Made by a program: the position numbers and the translations under genes
Notes under the pieces: generated by a model
The model's database searches: none
Seen by the model: the letters and a program-made list of their open reading frames with translations, nothing else
What the model was told of the DNA's origin: nothing
Origin: Chryseobacterium sp. BLS98
Lineage (GTDB): Bacteria > Bacteroidota > Bacteroidia > Flavobacteriales > Weeksellaceae
Assembly: GCF_001045445.1 (NCBI RefSeq)
Contig: NZ_LFNF01000001.1
Span: 930,001-994,000 of the forward strand
DNA length: 64,000 bases
Direction of reading: 5' to 3'
Part shown: positions 43,693 to 53,620 of the stretch, in pieces
Layout of the letters: every line of letters begins with the position of its first letter
Position numbering within the stretch: the first letter of the stretch is position 1

Positions 43693-46263
43693 CTAATGAG
43701 GCATTTCAGGAATTGCGTCAGGATTGTTTTCCTTATTCTTATCCTTCTTTAGCTTCTGTTTAGGTTTTTTAGGATCAGTATCGGCGTCCTGTATAAATTG
43801 CTGAAGCTGGGCATTTTTATCATTTCCGGCTGGATTTACAGGAATACCATTATTCGTGTTCTGTGCGGGCTGTGCAGGCATTTCCGGCTGCTGTGAAAGA
43901 GAATTTCCTTTATTGTCGGTAGCCTGAAATGAAAGATCGCTTTTCAGATAATTCAGCATCTCTTTCGCTCTTATGCCTTCAGGGGTTTTCGAATAATTCA
44001 GTGCGATCTGTTCAAGCTGCAGGATCATTACCTCTTTTCCGCTTGTTTTTCCGGTGTTGAATGCATTCAGCAGTTGGAATTTCGGAACAAGGGCATCTTT
44101 AGGATACTTCTGGATCGTCTGATCGATCACATCCCGGCTTTCCGTAAACTTTTCAGATTCATAAAGAGCATAAGCTTTTTTGTATTCATTCTCAACATCT
44201 TCCGATGATTTTACGAATGAATTGTTCTTAGGATTTCTTGCAAATTCCGCATAAGAAGTATAAGGATAGTCTTTTAAAAGGATTTGTTTTGCTTTTTCAG
44301 CGGCCTGAGGATTCTTTTGGTAATTCATCGCAAATATTTCATACAGGGCCTGAAGCATTACTTTTTCTTCCGGTTTCACATCAACAAGATCATACAGGGT
44401 CTTCGTTGCCAAAGGTGTATTGGTAAAGTAATTCTGGTACATGACTCCCAGTCCCAATGAGGCAGTATCCCTGTCCTTCTTCAGCTGTCCCAGTTTTTCC
44501 TGGTCTGTCGGGATCTGTTCAATATAGTAGGTAGGCTCAAAACGTCTTGGGTTAGGTGCTGAAGTCACTCCCAGAGCTTCGTTTTTCATGTCTTCAATAG
44601 TCGCCATTTTTTTGGAATAACGCCAGTTATCGGCTAGTGCACGATCTCCCCAGATTTGCTTAAATGAAGAGCTTCCCTTGCTTACTGTTCCCGTATTGCT
44701 GAAATAAAAACCTTTGGTAGTTACCCCAAAATCTTCAAACGAATTGGTATTATTGGCAAATATTGAATTGGCATTGTAATCTCCCGTATCAAAACCTTTG
44801 TTCCTTTCTGCACGCCTTCTCTCCTGCTCTTCTTTCTCTTCTTTAATTTTAAGTTTGGCAATATATTTTGAGAAAAAGTCTGTTTTCTGAGCATCACTCA
44901 TCTTTGCCAATGAAAGAATACTGTCATTCTTCTTGATCAGGTAATAATTTTTAGAGATCTTCTTAATGTATTCCGACTGGTCTTTTAAAAGGACCTTGGA
45001 AGGCTCGTAAGTCATTACTGTAAGAGCAGAATCGTAGTAGGTTCCGGCTCCTATGTAATCATTTTTTTCAAGATAGCTTTTCCCTATTTCATAATAGGTA
45101 AGACCTCTCACCTGCGGATCTGACACTTTCTCAAACAATGATTTTTTAAAGAATTCCTGAGCTTCCTCCTTTTTTCCGGCTTTATTGGCCATTAATCCTA
45201 AAGCATAGTAAAATTCGTTCTTTCTTGAGCCGTAAGTTCCTTTTTTGCTGATTCCTTCAAGATAGTTTTTAGCACCGTTATAGTCACCCTTTCCATTGAA
45301 AGTTTTAGCGATTGCGATCTGGGATTTTACTTCAAATTCAAAATCGTTGGCATATTTATAAGCCTGGGTATAGCTTTCACGGGCTTTATCATTCTGTCCG
45401 AGGTTTTCAGTAACCTGCCCTCTCAGATAAGCAATTCTGCTTTTCAGTTTTCTGTCGGAATTCAGCTCAAAAGCCCTGTCCAGTTCTACTACAGCTTCAT
45501 CTAATTTCCCGGCATCCAAAAGAGCTTCAGAATGATAGATGCTCAACAGTTTGGCATAGCTCTTATTAATGTCCTCCCCTTGCAGTTTGGCAAAAGTTTC
45601 ATTGGCTTTATGATAATCCTTGATCTGTGCATAGGCTACACCCTGATAAATTCTTGCCAGTGGAAGCCTTTTATCATCCTTCATATGGGTAAAAACATAG
45701 TTCAGGGCATCCAGAGCCTGTACAGCTTTATTCTGATAGATCCTGGATTGCACAAGGATCATGTAGGCGTCAAAAATTTTCTTATTTTTTTCTTCACCGT
45801 TTCTGATAACGGAGTATTTGTTGATGGCTTTTTGAGCTTTTGCTTCCGCAATTTCTAAAGTCGTTGCTCCTTTATTCTGAAGTTCATCAGGCATGGCCGG
45901 AGTTGCTTTTCCCTGTGCGTTTGGCATTGAAGGAGGCATTCCCGGGGCTCCCCTTTCAGAACCCCTGTTGATTTCACCCATTTTCATGGAATTTTCCGCA
46001 AATGCTTCAGACTGGCCCAGATCACTTCCCAAAGGCTGATCCTCAAATGTAAGAATAGGAATATAAGGAGCATAAAAATTATCTTTATGTCCCTTATCTC
46101 TGCTCGTAAATTCACTGTTTAACGCATCTTTTGCATTAAAAAGGGTATTATAGTAGGTGTTGAATCCTTTTAAGAATTTTGATCGCTGTTCCGGTTTTTT
46201 CGTCTTGGTAGCACAGGAAGCAACGATACACATGATTAAAAGGAATAATATATTCTTTTTCAT
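43693..46263 (-). CDS. sprE: SprE/PorW-like TPR lipoprotein of type IX secretion
   Basis: An 856-residue lipoprotein (lipobox IVAS-C in MKKNILFLLIMCIVASC). The N-terminal FLKGFNTYYNTLFNAKDALN and DNFYAPYIPILTF segments match the SprE/PorW family, needed for gliding and T9SS function in Flavobacterium and Porphyromonas. Numerous TPR repeats follow to about residue 420 and again near 700-790. A KEEQERRRAERNKG-rich charged region is in the middle, and the end is Pro/Gln/Lys-rich. Residues 95-130 hold a Met/Pro/Gly-rich low-complexity stretch (GAPGMPPSMPNAQG). Confidence 0.8.
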   Translation of the reverse strand: MKKNILFLLIMCIVASCATKTKKPEQRSKFLKGFNTYYNTLFNAKDALNSEFTSRDKGHKDNFYAPYIPILTFEDQPLGSDLGQSEAFAENSMKMGEINRGSERGAPGMPPSMPNAQGKATPAMPDELQNKGATTLEIAEAKAQKAINKYSVIRNGEEKNKKIFDAYMILVQSRIYQNKAVQALDALNYVFTHMKDDKRLPLARIYQGVAYAQIKDYHKANETFAKLQGEDINKSYAKLLSIYHSEALLDAGKLDEAVVELDRAFELNSDRKLKSRIAYLRGQVTENLGQNDKARESYTQAYKYANDFEFEVKSQIAIAKTFNGKGDYNGAKNYLEGISKKGTYGSRKNEFYYALGLMANKAGKKEEAQEFFKKSLFEKVSDPQVRGLTYYEIGKSYLEKNDYIGAGTYYDSALTVMTYEPSKVLLKDQSEYIKKISKNYYLIKKNDSILSLAKMSDAQKTDFFSKYIAKLKIKEEKEEQERRRAERNKGFDTGDYNANSIFANNTNSFEDFGVTTKGFYFSNTGTVSKGSSSFKQIWGDRALADNWRYSKKMATIEDMKNEALGVTSAPNPRRFEPTYYIEQIPTDQEKLGQLKKDRDTASLGLGVMYQNYFTNTPLATKTLYDLVDVKPEEKVMLQALYEIFAMNYQKNPQAAEKAKQILLKDYPYTSYAEFARNPKNNSFVKSSEDVENEYKKAYALYESEKFTESRDVIDQTIQKYPKDALVPKFQLLNAFNTGKTSGKEVMILQLEQIALNYSKTPEGIRAKEMLNYLKSDLSFQATDNKGNSLSQQPEMPAQPAQNTNNGIPVNPAGNDKNAQLQQFIQDADTDPKKPKQKLKKDKNKENNPDAIPEMPH

Positions 46264-46348
46264 TATTCAATATAACTCTCTTATCTGCTTTTTATTATGA
46301 GCAGTTGATGATTTTGTAAAAATAACAAAATTTTGTAATGAATAATAT

Positions 46349-46903
46349 TTATATTTCTTTCAAAATTTTATAAACCAAATGGGTAGGAAGTCCCATGATT
46401 GTATAGAAGCTTCCGCTCATTCTGCTGATCTTTGCCATGCCCAGCCATTCCTGGATACCATAACTGCCTGCTTTGTCGAAAGGCTTATACTTTTGAATAT
46501 AATATTCTATTTCATCATCTGTCATTTCATCCAGTTCTACATCCGCTACATCAGTTTCAGTAATTGTTTTACTACCGGATTTTATAGTAATTCCGGTGTA
46601 TACCTGGTGGGTTTTCCCCGAAAGCAAACGAAGCATCTGTTTTGCTTCATGCCCATCTTTCGGTTTTCCCAGGATCTGATTTTCTATGGCCACTACTGTA
46701 TCGGCTGTTAACAGGACTTCATCTGCTGCTAATTCCCTGAATGCCTTTGCTTTTAGTTTAGACAAATAAGCGGCAGCTTCTTCTATTCTGATGTCTACCG
46801 GAAGAACTTCCTCACAATCTATTTTTACCACTTCAAAATCGAAGCCTAAGCTCGAAAGCAGTTCTTTTCTTCTCGGTGACTGCGATGCTAAAAGTAATTT
46901 CAT
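46349..46903 (-). CDS. maf: Maf-like nucleoside triphosphate pyrophosphatase
   Basis: A 184-residue house-cleaning pyrophosphatase that hydrolyses non-canonical or excess dTTP/UTP. The signature LLASQSPRRKELLSSLGFDFEV at the start, TADTVVAIENQILGKP, and GSYGIQEWLGMAKI in the second half fit the YhdE/Maf group. It lies 9 bp after the KdsC-like gene and ends the three-gene minus-strand operon. Confidence 0.93.
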   Translation of the reverse strand: MKLLLASQSPRRKELLSSLGFDFEVVKIDCEEVLPVDIRIEEAAAYLSKLKAKAFRELAADEVLLTADTVVAIENQILGKPKDGHEAKQMLRLLSGKTHQVYTGITIKSGSKTITETDVADVELDEMTDDEIEYYIQKYKPFDKAGSYGIQEWLGMAKISRMSGSFYTIMGLPTHLVYKILKEI

Positions 46904-46912
46904 AAGCCGTTC

Positions 46913-47431
46913 TTATACAGATTGGGTATTATCGTCATGCCAGTTCCCCTGAACCTTCATCACCTGCTCTATCACATCACGTACGGCCCCGCTTCCTCCC
47001 TTTTTTTCAGAAATATAGTCAGATATTCCTTTCACTTCAGGAACAGCATTTTCAGGACAAGCTGCAATAGCTGAATTTTCCATGATGTGAATATCGGGAA
47101 GGTCATCTCCCATTGTCAGAATTTCCTCGTTTTTAAGATTGTATTTCTTTTTAAAGTCTTCAAAATCTGCCATTTTATTGTGGGATTTGGGGTAGTAGTC
47201 CTCTATTCCCAGGTAATTGATCCTGTGCTTAACCATTTCATCGTTTCCACCGGTGATTACCCCTATTAAGTAATTGTTTTTTAATGCTTTAACTACTGCA
47301 TAACCGTCCAGGACATTCATTACCCTGCACATATTTCCACCGGGAAGCAGATATACGCTTCCGTCTGTAAAAACTCCGTCCACATCAAATACAAACGCCT
47401 TAATATCTTTTAATTTCTCTTTATAGCTCAT
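46913..47431 (-). CDS. kdsC: KdsC-like HAD phosphatase
   Basis: A 172-residue HAD enzyme of the C0 type. VFDVDGVFTDGSVYLL is the nucleophile motif, ITGGNDEMVKHR motif II, and TMGDDLPDIHIMENSA motif IV. Members are 3-deoxy-manno-octulosonate-8-phosphate phosphatase (Kdo, lipid A core); some act on related sugar acids. Its 5' end overlaps the DUF2520 gene by 11 bp, so the two are coupled. Confidence 0.88.
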   Translation of the reverse strand: MSYKEKLKDIKAFVFDVDGVFTDGSVYLLPGGNMCRVMNVLDGYAVVKALKNNYLIGVITGGNDEMVKHRINYLGIEDYYPKSHNKMADFEDFKKKYNLKNEEILTMGDDLPDIHIMENSAIAACPENAVPEVKGISDYISEKKGGSGAVRDVIEQVMKVQGNWHDDNTQSV

Positions 47432-48170
47432 ACATTTTTTGAATAGAATGATTCATTATCTTATAAATTTCGAGACTTTCGTCTTTTAACAGCTGCTCAT
47501 GTAGCTCCAAAACCCTTACATCATTTCTTACAGCAGGTCCGGTTTGTGCAGCCTTCGGGTCTATTTCATAGATTTTCTGTACCGTTTCATTGATAAGGGG
47601 CAGAAAATAATCAAACGGAATTTCCTGTGAATCCGAGATTTCTTTGGCTCTTGCGAAAAGATGATTCACAAAATTGCATGCAAAAACAGCTGTCAGGTGA
47701 ATGTATTTTCTCTTTTCATAGCTGCTTTCCATCACATTATCAGAAATCTTGGAAGCCAGGTCAATAAGAAGCTGCTGGTCCTGGTCATCTTCAGCTTCAA
47801 TAAAGAATGGAATTTTTTCATAATCCAGTTCTTTTGATTTTGAAAATGTCTGCAAAGGGTAAAAGCTTGATTTTCTGTACTCCCCTGTTAGAATTTCTTT
47901 AGGAAGAGATCCCGAAGTATGGGCAACCAGACAGTTTTTTTTAGTGATCATCTGAGAAACATTTTCCACAGAATTGTCACTTACACAGATGATGTAAAGG
48001 TCGGCATCCTGAAGATGCTCCGTAGAATAGGAAATACCCAGCTCCTCAGAAATTTTCTTTAATTCTTCACCATTCCTGCCAAAAATCTGCATTAATGGAA
48101 TGTCTTTCAGTCTAAAAGCTTTTGCCAGATGGTAAGCTACATTTCCGGAACCTATAATTACAATTTGCAT
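47421..48170 (-). CDS. Rossmann-like and DUF2520 domain protein
   Basis: A 249-residue protein with an N-terminal dinucleotide-binding fold (IVIIGSGNVAYHLAKAF, IFGRNGEEL, LYIICVSDNSV, VAHTSGSLPKEIL) and a C-terminal helical DUF2520 domain (HLTAVFACNFVNHLFARAKEI; AAQTGPAVRNDV). The shape resembles ketopantoate or pyrroline-carboxylate reductases, but the substrate is unknown. It heads the operon with kdsC and maf. Confidence 0.88.
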   Translation of the reverse strand: MQIVIIGSGNVAYHLAKAFRLKDIPLMQIFGRNGEELKKISEELGISYSTEHLQDADLYIICVSDNSVENVSQMITKKNCLVAHTSGSLPKEILTGEYRKSSFYPLQTFSKSKELDYEKIPFFIEAEDDQDQQLLIDLASKISDNVMESSYEKRKYIHLTAVFACNFVNHLFARAKEISDSQEIPFDYFLPLINETVQKIYEIDPKAAQTGPAVRNDVRVLELHEQLLKDESLEIYKIMNHSIQKMYEL

Positions 48171-48327
48171 CTAACAAAGATAGGATTTTAAAGGAAGACA
48201 GAAAAAGAGAGCCGGAAGTTTTATGGTGAATACTTCCTAAGCCTAATGCTTAAGGCTCACTGTATAATGATCTGATATTATTTTAAATATTTGGACTGAA
48301 AATTGAATAAGTAATTTAACTTTCGGC

Positions 48328-48335
48328 TATTTTTG
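48328..48335 (+). promoter_or_regulatory. Putative promoter of the ECF sigma operon
   Basis: TATTTTTG fits the -7 consensus; a TTG at 48303-48305 lies 22 bp upstream. It is 25 bp before the sigma gene start. Confidence 0.45.
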
Positions 48336-48360
48336 TAATCCAAAACAGTGAAAGCATCTT

Positions 48361-48912
48361 ATGAAGATTAAGGACGCGGAAATTATTTCGTTGATGCAGA
48401 ATCCACGGACCCAGGAAAAAGGGGTACGTGCCTTGATGGATGCTTATCAGAGCAGATTGTATTGGCATATCAGAAGGATTATTGTGGATGGGGACTTGGC
48501 TCAGGATACGCTGCAGGAGACTTTTATTAAGGCCTATCAGAATTTTCACCAGTTTAAAAATGACAGCCAGCTGTATACCTGGTTGTACAGGATTGCTACC
48601 AACGAAGCATTACAGCAGGTAAATAAGATGAAGAAAATGCAGAAAACGGATGAAGATCCGGAGTATTATATGCAGAACCTGGTAGCCGATAATACAGACG
48701 GAGATGCCGAAGAAATACAGGTACTGCTCCAGAATGCTATACAAAGCCTGCCCGAAAAGCAGAAACTGGTATTTATGATGCGGTATTATGATGATCTGCC
48801 CTATGAAGAGATATCGAAAATTGTAGATATGTCTGTAGGGACTCTAAAAACAAATTATCATTATGCCAAACAGAAAATAGAAGAATATATTAAAGAAAAT
48901 TACGAAAGATAA
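48361..48912 (+). CDS. ECF-type RNA polymerase sigma factor
   Basis: A 183-residue sigma-70 family factor. Region 2 (about 20-90) has the LAQDTLQETFIKAYQNFHQFK and LYTWLYRIATNEALQQ motifs. Region 4 (about 120-180) has LPEKQKLVFMMRYYDDLPYEEISKI and SVGTLKTNYHYAKQKIEEY. It is followed by a single-span protein and a Spy-like exported protein, an arrangement that suggests an envelope-stress regulon controlled by the membrane protein as anti-sigma factor. Confidence 0.92.
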   Translation: MKIKDAEIISLMQNPRTQEKGVRALMDAYQSRLYWHIRRIIVDGDLAQDTLQETFIKAYQNFHQFKNDSQLYTWLYRIATNEALQQVNKMKKMQKTDEDPEYYMQNLVADNTDGDAEEIQVLLQNAIQSLPEKQKLVFMMRYYDDLPYEEISKIVDMSVGTLKTNYHYAKQKIEEYIKENYER

Positions 48913-48930
48913 TTTTTTGAACCAACAGAG

Positions 48931-49464
48931 ATGAAAGAGTTCGACATAGAAAAACTAGAACGAAAAAACATTTACAAAGTTCCGGACCATTTATTTGAAA
49001 ATATCCAGAATAATGTAATGAACGAAGTGAAAGCGAATAAAAAGGCACCGATTTTTAAATTAAATTGGATGTATGCCGCTGCGGCATCACTGGCTTTGAT
49101 ATTTGGATCAACGTATGTTTTTAATTCTGATCATGATACGACAGAAAATGTGTTGAATTCAAAAACATTAGTCGAGAATAACCAGAAGCCTAAAACAGAA
49201 AGTGAACGAGCTTATGAAACGCTGGAAGCAGATTTAACTTCTGTTGAAAATAATAATCAAACAGTTGTAAATCAGGAAAATAAAACTATTGCAAGCAACC
49301 CTAAGAAGGAAGCTGACTATAAAACGACTCCAGAACCTGTTAAAGCTGTCACGAAACAAGAGGAAATTAAAATGAATGAATACCTGGATTCGTTTTCCAA
49401 TTCTGAAATATCAGAACTGGCAAGCAATTCCACGCAGGACGTTTATTTAGATTTATATAATTAA
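48931..49464 (+). CDS. Putative anti-sigma factor, single-span membrane protein
   Basis: A 177-residue protein with a cytosolic N-terminus (IEKLERKNIYKVPDHLFENIQNNV), one membrane helix (MYAAAASLALIFGSTYVF, about 45-62) and a Glu/Lys/Asn-rich periplasmic tail. Topology and position, 18 bp after the ECF sigma gene, suggest an anti-sigma factor, although no ZAS-type motif is visible. A Spy-like protein follows after 7 bp. Confidence 0.72.
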   Translation: MKEFDIEKLERKNIYKVPDHLFENIQNNVMNEVKANKKAPIFKLNWMYAAAASLALIFGSTYVFNSDHDTTENVLNSKTLVENNQKPKTESERAYETLEADLTSVENNNQTVVNQENKTIASNPKKEADYKTTPEPVKAVTKQEEIKMNEYLDSFSNSEISELASNSTQDVYLDLYN

Positions 49465-49471
49465 AAGAAAG

Positions 49472-49993
49472 ATGAAAAAGATATTATTTACGCTTTTTAT
49501 TATTTATGGTTTTGGTCTGAATGCACAAAATGGGCAGACGACAGATTACGACTGGAAAAAAATGGACCCTAAACAAAGAAAAGAGGTAATAAACAATCTT
49601 TCTCCAGATGAGAGGAAAGAACTTCTTAAAAAGTTCAGGAATAATATGGTGCTGGAAAACCTTGAAATTGATCCCAGTGATAAAACAGAATTTACTCAGC
49701 TTTATAATGAGTATTTAGATAACCAAAAACAGATAAAAAGCCAGTTTAATTCTAATTTTAATCCGGAAACCTTATCTGATGAGGAGGCCAAAGCAAAACT
49801 TCAGCAGAGTTTCGAAGTGGGACAGAAGCTGCTGGATAACAGGAAGAAATATGCTGACAAGATGCAGCAGGTAATTCCTTGCCAGAAAGTATTAAAACTA
49901 TTCCAGTCTGAAGGAATGATGAGAGATAAAATGAATGAAAGAAAACCTCATTCCGGGTACAATAGTATGGCAAGGCCTAAACAGAACCCATAA
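49472..49993 (+). CDS. Exported Spy/CpxP-like protein
   Basis: A 173-residue protein with a signal peptide (ILFTLFIIYGFGLNAQ). The mature part is helical and charged: MDPKQRKEVINNLSPDERKELL, FNPETLSDEEAKAKL and QKLLDNRKKYADKMQQV resemble the repeated helices of Spy/CpxP-like stress sensors that bind envelope proteins. As the third gene of the sigma/anti-sigma operon it may feed stress information to the anti-sigma factor; this is inference. Confidence 0.7.
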   Translation: MKKILFTLFIIYGFGLNAQNGQTTDYDWKKMDPKQRKEVINNLSPDERKELLKKFRNNMVLENLEIDPSDKTEFTQLYNEYLDNQKQIKSQFNSNFNPETLSDEEAKAKLQQSFEVGQKLLDNRKKYADKMQQVIPCQKVLKLFQSEGMMRDKMNERKPHSGYNSMARPKQNP

Positions 49994-50015
49994 TAGTTTA
50001 TTTTTTTAATGTTGG

Positions 50016-50052
50016 ACGGCTCTTACAGATTTATTCTGTGAGAGCCGTTTAA
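50016..50052 (+). terminator. Terminator after the sigma operon
   Basis: ACGGCTCTTACAGA (50016-50029) pairs with TCTGTGAGAGCCGT (50035-50048), with one G-U pair, followed by TTTAATATTT. Confidence 0.75.
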
Positions 50053-50163
50053 TATTTATGAATTGCTATTTTGCACAAAAAAATATAATGAGAAAACTGA
50101 TGCAGGTGCTGTTTACTTTTGTGAACTAATTCATATTTTTACGGACGAATTTTAAAAAAACAA

Positions 50164-51192
50164 ATGAAAAAAAAATTATTATTTCTATTACTTTCTAGTT
50201 TTGTTTTTGCTCAAAAAAGCCAATTTATCGAGCTCAGAAATAGTATAAAAGATAAAAATCATTTTGCCAAATCTCTTACTTTGCTGGACAGGAGAGAGGA
50301 TAAAAACATAGGAATAGTTTCTCATAGAAAAGATCCTTTTGAAGTAAAATTTGAAAAAGATGATTTAGAAAAATTATTTTCTGATTGGTTTTTAGAAGAT
50401 AATAAGGAACATGGAAATATTCAATATTTTCTTGTGCTGGAAAATTTAAAAGTTAATGATATACCGGCTGAAAAATCAGTTTCGGGACATCTGGAAATGA
50501 AAATGTCTACCTTTTTAAAAAAAAATGATCAATATTATTTTTTGAAAAAAAGGACAATTTCAAAAGATTATCCACAGAGAGATCATGCGTACATTACGAG
50601 AGCTATAGCGGCTAAAATATCATCAGAATTAGCCAATATTATCAAAGATTCATACACTGAAACCGGGCTCAGTATTCCTATTTCTGAAACCGATCTTGCA
50701 AATTATGAAAAAATAATATCCGAAAAGTTATCAGTTTATAATTCTGAAACTTTTACAGATGGTGTATATAAAGATTATAAATCATTTGCTGAGCAAAAAC
50801 CAGATAAAGAATTTGCAGTAAAGAAAAATAAAGAGGGTGTAATTAAAGGTGTGAAAAGAGTCGATGGTTATGATAATCTTGGTAAAGATGTTTTTGCAAT
50901 TATTGATAACGGAATTGCTTATAAGAAAACCCCTGTAAGTATTATCGAAATTGAAAAAGATAATGACGGAATTTTCATTATGGCATCTCAGGAAGAAATT
51001 TTTCCGCAATATAACAGTACATCAATTATTGTAGGAGCAGGTGCTGCAGGTGCTATTGGAGGTTTAATTGCTGCTGTAATAGATGTCGCAGCTACAAAAA
51101 TCCGCAGACAGAATGCATCATATTACAGAATAGGAATTGATAAGCTTACAGGAGAATATATTTTACCCGAAAACTTTGGTAAACCTAAGTAA
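50164..51192 (+). CDS. Exported protein of unknown function
   Basis: A 342-residue protein with a signal peptide (KLLFLLLSSFVFAQ). The mature chain is Lys/Glu/Asn-rich, with AT-rich codons compared with lepA. Near the C-terminus (about 285-305) is a Gly/Ala hydrophobic stretch (IIVGAGAAGAIGGLIAAVI) like a glycine-zipper helix, then a soluble end (YRIGIDKLTGEYILPENFG). I do not recognise the family. It is a single gene between two terminator-bounded units; a role at the outer membrane is possible. Confidence 0.7.
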   Translation: MKKKLLFLLLSSFVFAQKSQFIELRNSIKDKNHFAKSLTLLDRREDKNIGIVSHRKDPFEVKFEKDDLEKLFSDWFLEDNKEHGNIQYFLVLENLKVNDIPAEKSVSGHLEMKMSTFLKKNDQYYFLKKRTISKDYPQRDHAYITRAIAAKISSELANIIKDSYTETGLSIPISETDLANYEKIISEKLSVYNSETFTDGVYKDYKSFAEQKPDKEFAVKKNKEGVIKGVKRVDGYDNLGKDVFAIIDNGIAYKKTPVSIIEIEKDNDGIFIMASQEEIFPQYNSTSIIVGAGAAGAIGGLIAAVIDVAATKIRRQNASYYRIGIDKLTGEYILPENFGKPK

Positions 51193-51404
51193 GATAAATA
51201 AAAGAAACTGTTTCAAAAGGTAAATGAACGCTCCGAGAATTTCCTAAATGACAAAATTTGTCAGACAGAGTCGAGAGCGGAGAGCAGAAAAAATTCCTAA
51301 AAGCTAAATCATTTTAATCATGTTTTAAATTAATTTCACACGATAAAATAAGAATGAGGAATTGTCTCGCTTTTTTTTATCTTTGCAAATTACAACGTTC
51401 TTAA

Positions 51405-53201
51405 ATGAAAAACATACGAAATTTTTGCATAATCGCTCATATTGACCACGGTAAAAGTACTTTGGCAGACCGTCTTTTGGAGTATACCAATACCGTTACT
51501 CAAAGAGAGCTACAGTCTCAGACCCTGGATGATATGGATTTGGAGAAAGAACGTGGGATCACCATAAAATCTCACGCCATCCAGATGGATTATGAGTATA
51601 AAGGAGAAAAATATATTTTAAACCTTATCGATACCCCGGGACACGTAGATTTTTCTTACGAAGTTTCCCGTTCTATTGCCGCCTGTGAAGGAGCGCTTCT
51701 TATTGTAGATGCTGCCCAGAGTATTCAGGCGCAAACCATCAGTAACCTTTACCTGGCATTGGAAAACGATTTAACGATTATTCCAATTCTTAATAAAATA
51801 GACCTTCCATCCGCAAACCCTGAAGAAGTAACCGACGAGATTATGAATCTTATCGGTTGCGACTATGATGATGTTTTAAGAGTTTCAGGGAAAACAGGAG
51901 AAGGGGTTCACGATCTGCTTGAAAAGATTGTAGAAAGAATTCCTGCACCGGTAGGAGACCCGGATGCTCCGCTTCAGGCTTTGGTTTTTGACTCGGTTTA
52001 CAACCCGTTCAGAGGGATTGAGGCTTATTTCAAGGTAGTAAACGGAAGTATTTCCAAAAATGAAAAGATTAAATTCTTTGCTACCGGTAAAGAATACGGA
52101 GCTGATGAAGTAGGAACTCTGAAATTGAAGCAGGTACCGAAAAAGACGATCGGATGCGGAGATGTAGGATATCTCGTTTCCGGAATTAAAGATGCAAGAG
52201 AAGTAAAAGTAGGAGATACCATTACCTCATTTGAAAAACCTGCATCCGGACCTATTGAAGGATTTGAAGAGGTAAAGCCGATGGTATTCGCCGGTATTTA
52301 TCCAATCGATTCAGAAGATTTTGAAGAATTGAGATTCTCTCTTGAAAAACTAAGACTGAATGATGCTTCACTGGTCTTTGAACCGGAAAGTTCAGCAGCA
52401 TTAGGATTCGGGTTCCGTTGCGGATTCCTTGGAATGCTTCATATGGAAATCGTTCAGGAACGTCTTGACAGAGAATTCAATATGAACGTGATCACTACGG
52501 TACCCAACGTATCTTATTTCGGATATTCCAAAAGAGATCCTGAAACCCCGATCCTGATCAACAACCCTTCAGAAATGATGGACCCTACGATTATGGATAG
52601 AGTAGAAGAGCCGTTTATCAAAGCCTCTATTATTACAAAATCTGATTTCGTAGGTGCTGTAATGACTTTATGTATTGAAAAGAGAGGAGAAATTGTTAAT
52701 CAAAGCTATTTGACTTCGGAAAGAGTAGAACTGGTTTTCAATATGCCGTTGGCAGAAGTTGTTTTCGACTTCTACGATAGGCTAAAATCTATCTCTAAAG
52801 GATATGCGTCATTCGATTACCATCCAATCGGATTCAGAGCTTCCAAGCTTGTAAAAATGGATATCCTGATCAACGGAGATATGGTAGATGCCCTTTCCTC
52901 ACTGATTCACGACAGTAATGCCTATTACATCGGGAAAAAAATGTGTGAAAAACTTCGTGAACTGATCCCGAGACAACAGTTTGATATTGCTGTTCAGGCT
53001 GCATTAGGAACAAAAGTTATTGCAAGGGAAACCATCAAAGCTTTGAGAAAAGACGTTACTGCAAAATGTTACGGAGGAGATATATCCAGAAAGCGTAAAC
53101 TTCTTGAGAAACAGAAAGAAGGTAAAAAGAAAATGAAACAGATTGGAAGGGTAGAAGTCCCGCAGTCTGCATTCATGGCAGTATTGAAACTAAACGATTA
53201 A
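51405..53201 (+). CDS. lepA: Elongation factor 4 (LepA)
   Basis: A 598-residue translational GTPase that acts on stalled or mis-translocated ribosomes and in initiation or assembly. The G-motifs are [15 protein letters not shown] (G1), the RGITIKSHA switch, DTPGHVDFS (G3) and LNKIDLPSA (G4). The C-terminal domain specific for LepA has [28 protein letters not shown], and the conserved [21 protein letters not shown] region (shown in part). A TATCTTTG (51378-51385) fits the -7 element. Confidence 0.97.
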   Translation: MKNIRNFCIIAHIDHGKSTLADRLLEYTNTVTQRELQSQTLDDMDLEKERGITIKSHAIQMDYEYKGEKYILNLIDTPGHVDFSYEVSRSIAACEGALLIVDAAQSIQAQTISNLYLALENDLTIIPILNKIDLPSANPEEVTDEIMNLIGCDYDDVLRVSGKTGEGVHDLLEKIVERIPAPVGDPDAPLQALVFDSVYNPFRGIEAYFKVVNGSISKNEKIKFFATGKEYGADEVGTLKLKQVPKKTIGCGDVGYLVSGIKDAREVKVGDTITSFEKPASGPIEGFEEVKPMVFAGIYPIDSEDFEELRFSLEKLRLNDASLVFEPESSAALGFGFRCGFLGMLHMEIVQERLDREFNMNVITTVPNVSYFGYSKRDPETPILINNPSEMMDPTIMDRVEEPFIKASIITKSDFVGAVMTLCIEKRGEIVNQSYLTSERVELVFNMPLAEVVFDFYDRLKSISKGYASFDYHPIGFRASKLVKMDILINGDMVDALSSLIHDSNAYYIGKKMCEKLRELIPRQQFDIAVQAALGTKVIARETIKALRKDVTAKCYGGDISRKRKLLEKQKEGKKKMKQIGRVEVPQSAFMAVLKLND

Positions 53202-53205
53202 ATAT

Positions 53206-53240
53206 AAAAAGACCGGTAAATTTTTACCGGTCTTTTATTT
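53206..53240. terminator. Bidirectional terminator between lepA and small membrane gene
   Basis: AAAGACCGGTAAA pairs with TTTACCGGTCTTT with a very short T loop; T- and A-runs lie on both sides. Confidence 0.85.
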
Positions 53241-53241
53241 T

Positions 53242-53451
53242 TCAGAAATTACGTTGCTTCTCAGTCAGATTTGCCTGTATTGCCAGTGCTCCGAGACCGA
53301 GAATGACTTCAGCAATTCCCAGTGTTCTTACAAGATTGATCCCGCATACGAGACATTCAGGTTCAGGGAAAGGTTTTTTCCCCACAACAATGATCAAAAC
53401 TCCTCCTATGATGATAATGACCACGATAAAGGCTCTTAATAATGTTTTCAT
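53242..53451 (-). CDS. Small membrane protein
   Basis: A 69-residue protein with a hydrophobic N-terminal helix (FIVVIIIIGGVLIIVVG), a loop with PECLVCG (a CxxC-like pair) and a second amphipathic or membrane segment (GIAEVILGLGALAIQ). The frame spans the whole space between the terminator and the nrtR promoter and is probably real. Function is unknown. Confidence 0.6.
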   Translation of the reverse strand: MKTLLRAFIVVIIIIGGVLIIVVGKKPFPEPECLVCGINLVRTLGIAEVILGLGALAIQANLTEKQRNF

Positions 53452-53588
53452 GATGGTATAATTTTATTTGTACCAAAGTTGAGTATATCTGTCAGGAAAT
53501 CAGCAAGGAAAAACACTGTTTCGTGATGGTGATTCCACTTGTTTTTATTTCTTTTTATTTGGGAAGGATTTGTTTCATTTATAAATTG

Positions 53589-53596
53589 TATTTTTG
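53589..53596 (+). promoter_or_regulatory. -7 element of the nrtR-like gene
   Basis: TATTTTTG fits TAnnTTTG; a TTTG at 53569-53572 is a possible but short-spaced (16 bp) -33 box. The element overlaps operator A, which would let a bound repressor block the promoter. Confidence 0.5.
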
Positions 53597-53613
53597 TGTA
53601 TTCATAACGCAAA
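53593..53613. promoter_or_regulatory. Operator A, probable NrtR-like binding site
   Basis: An imperfect palindrome with half-sites TTTGTGT and ACGCAAA separated by 7 bp. Six of seven half-site positions are symmetric. The same geometry recurs at 54451 and 54505. It sits on the -7 element and ends 7 bp before the regulator start codon, suggesting autoregulation. Confidence 0.6.
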
Positions 53614-53620
53614 CTAAAAT

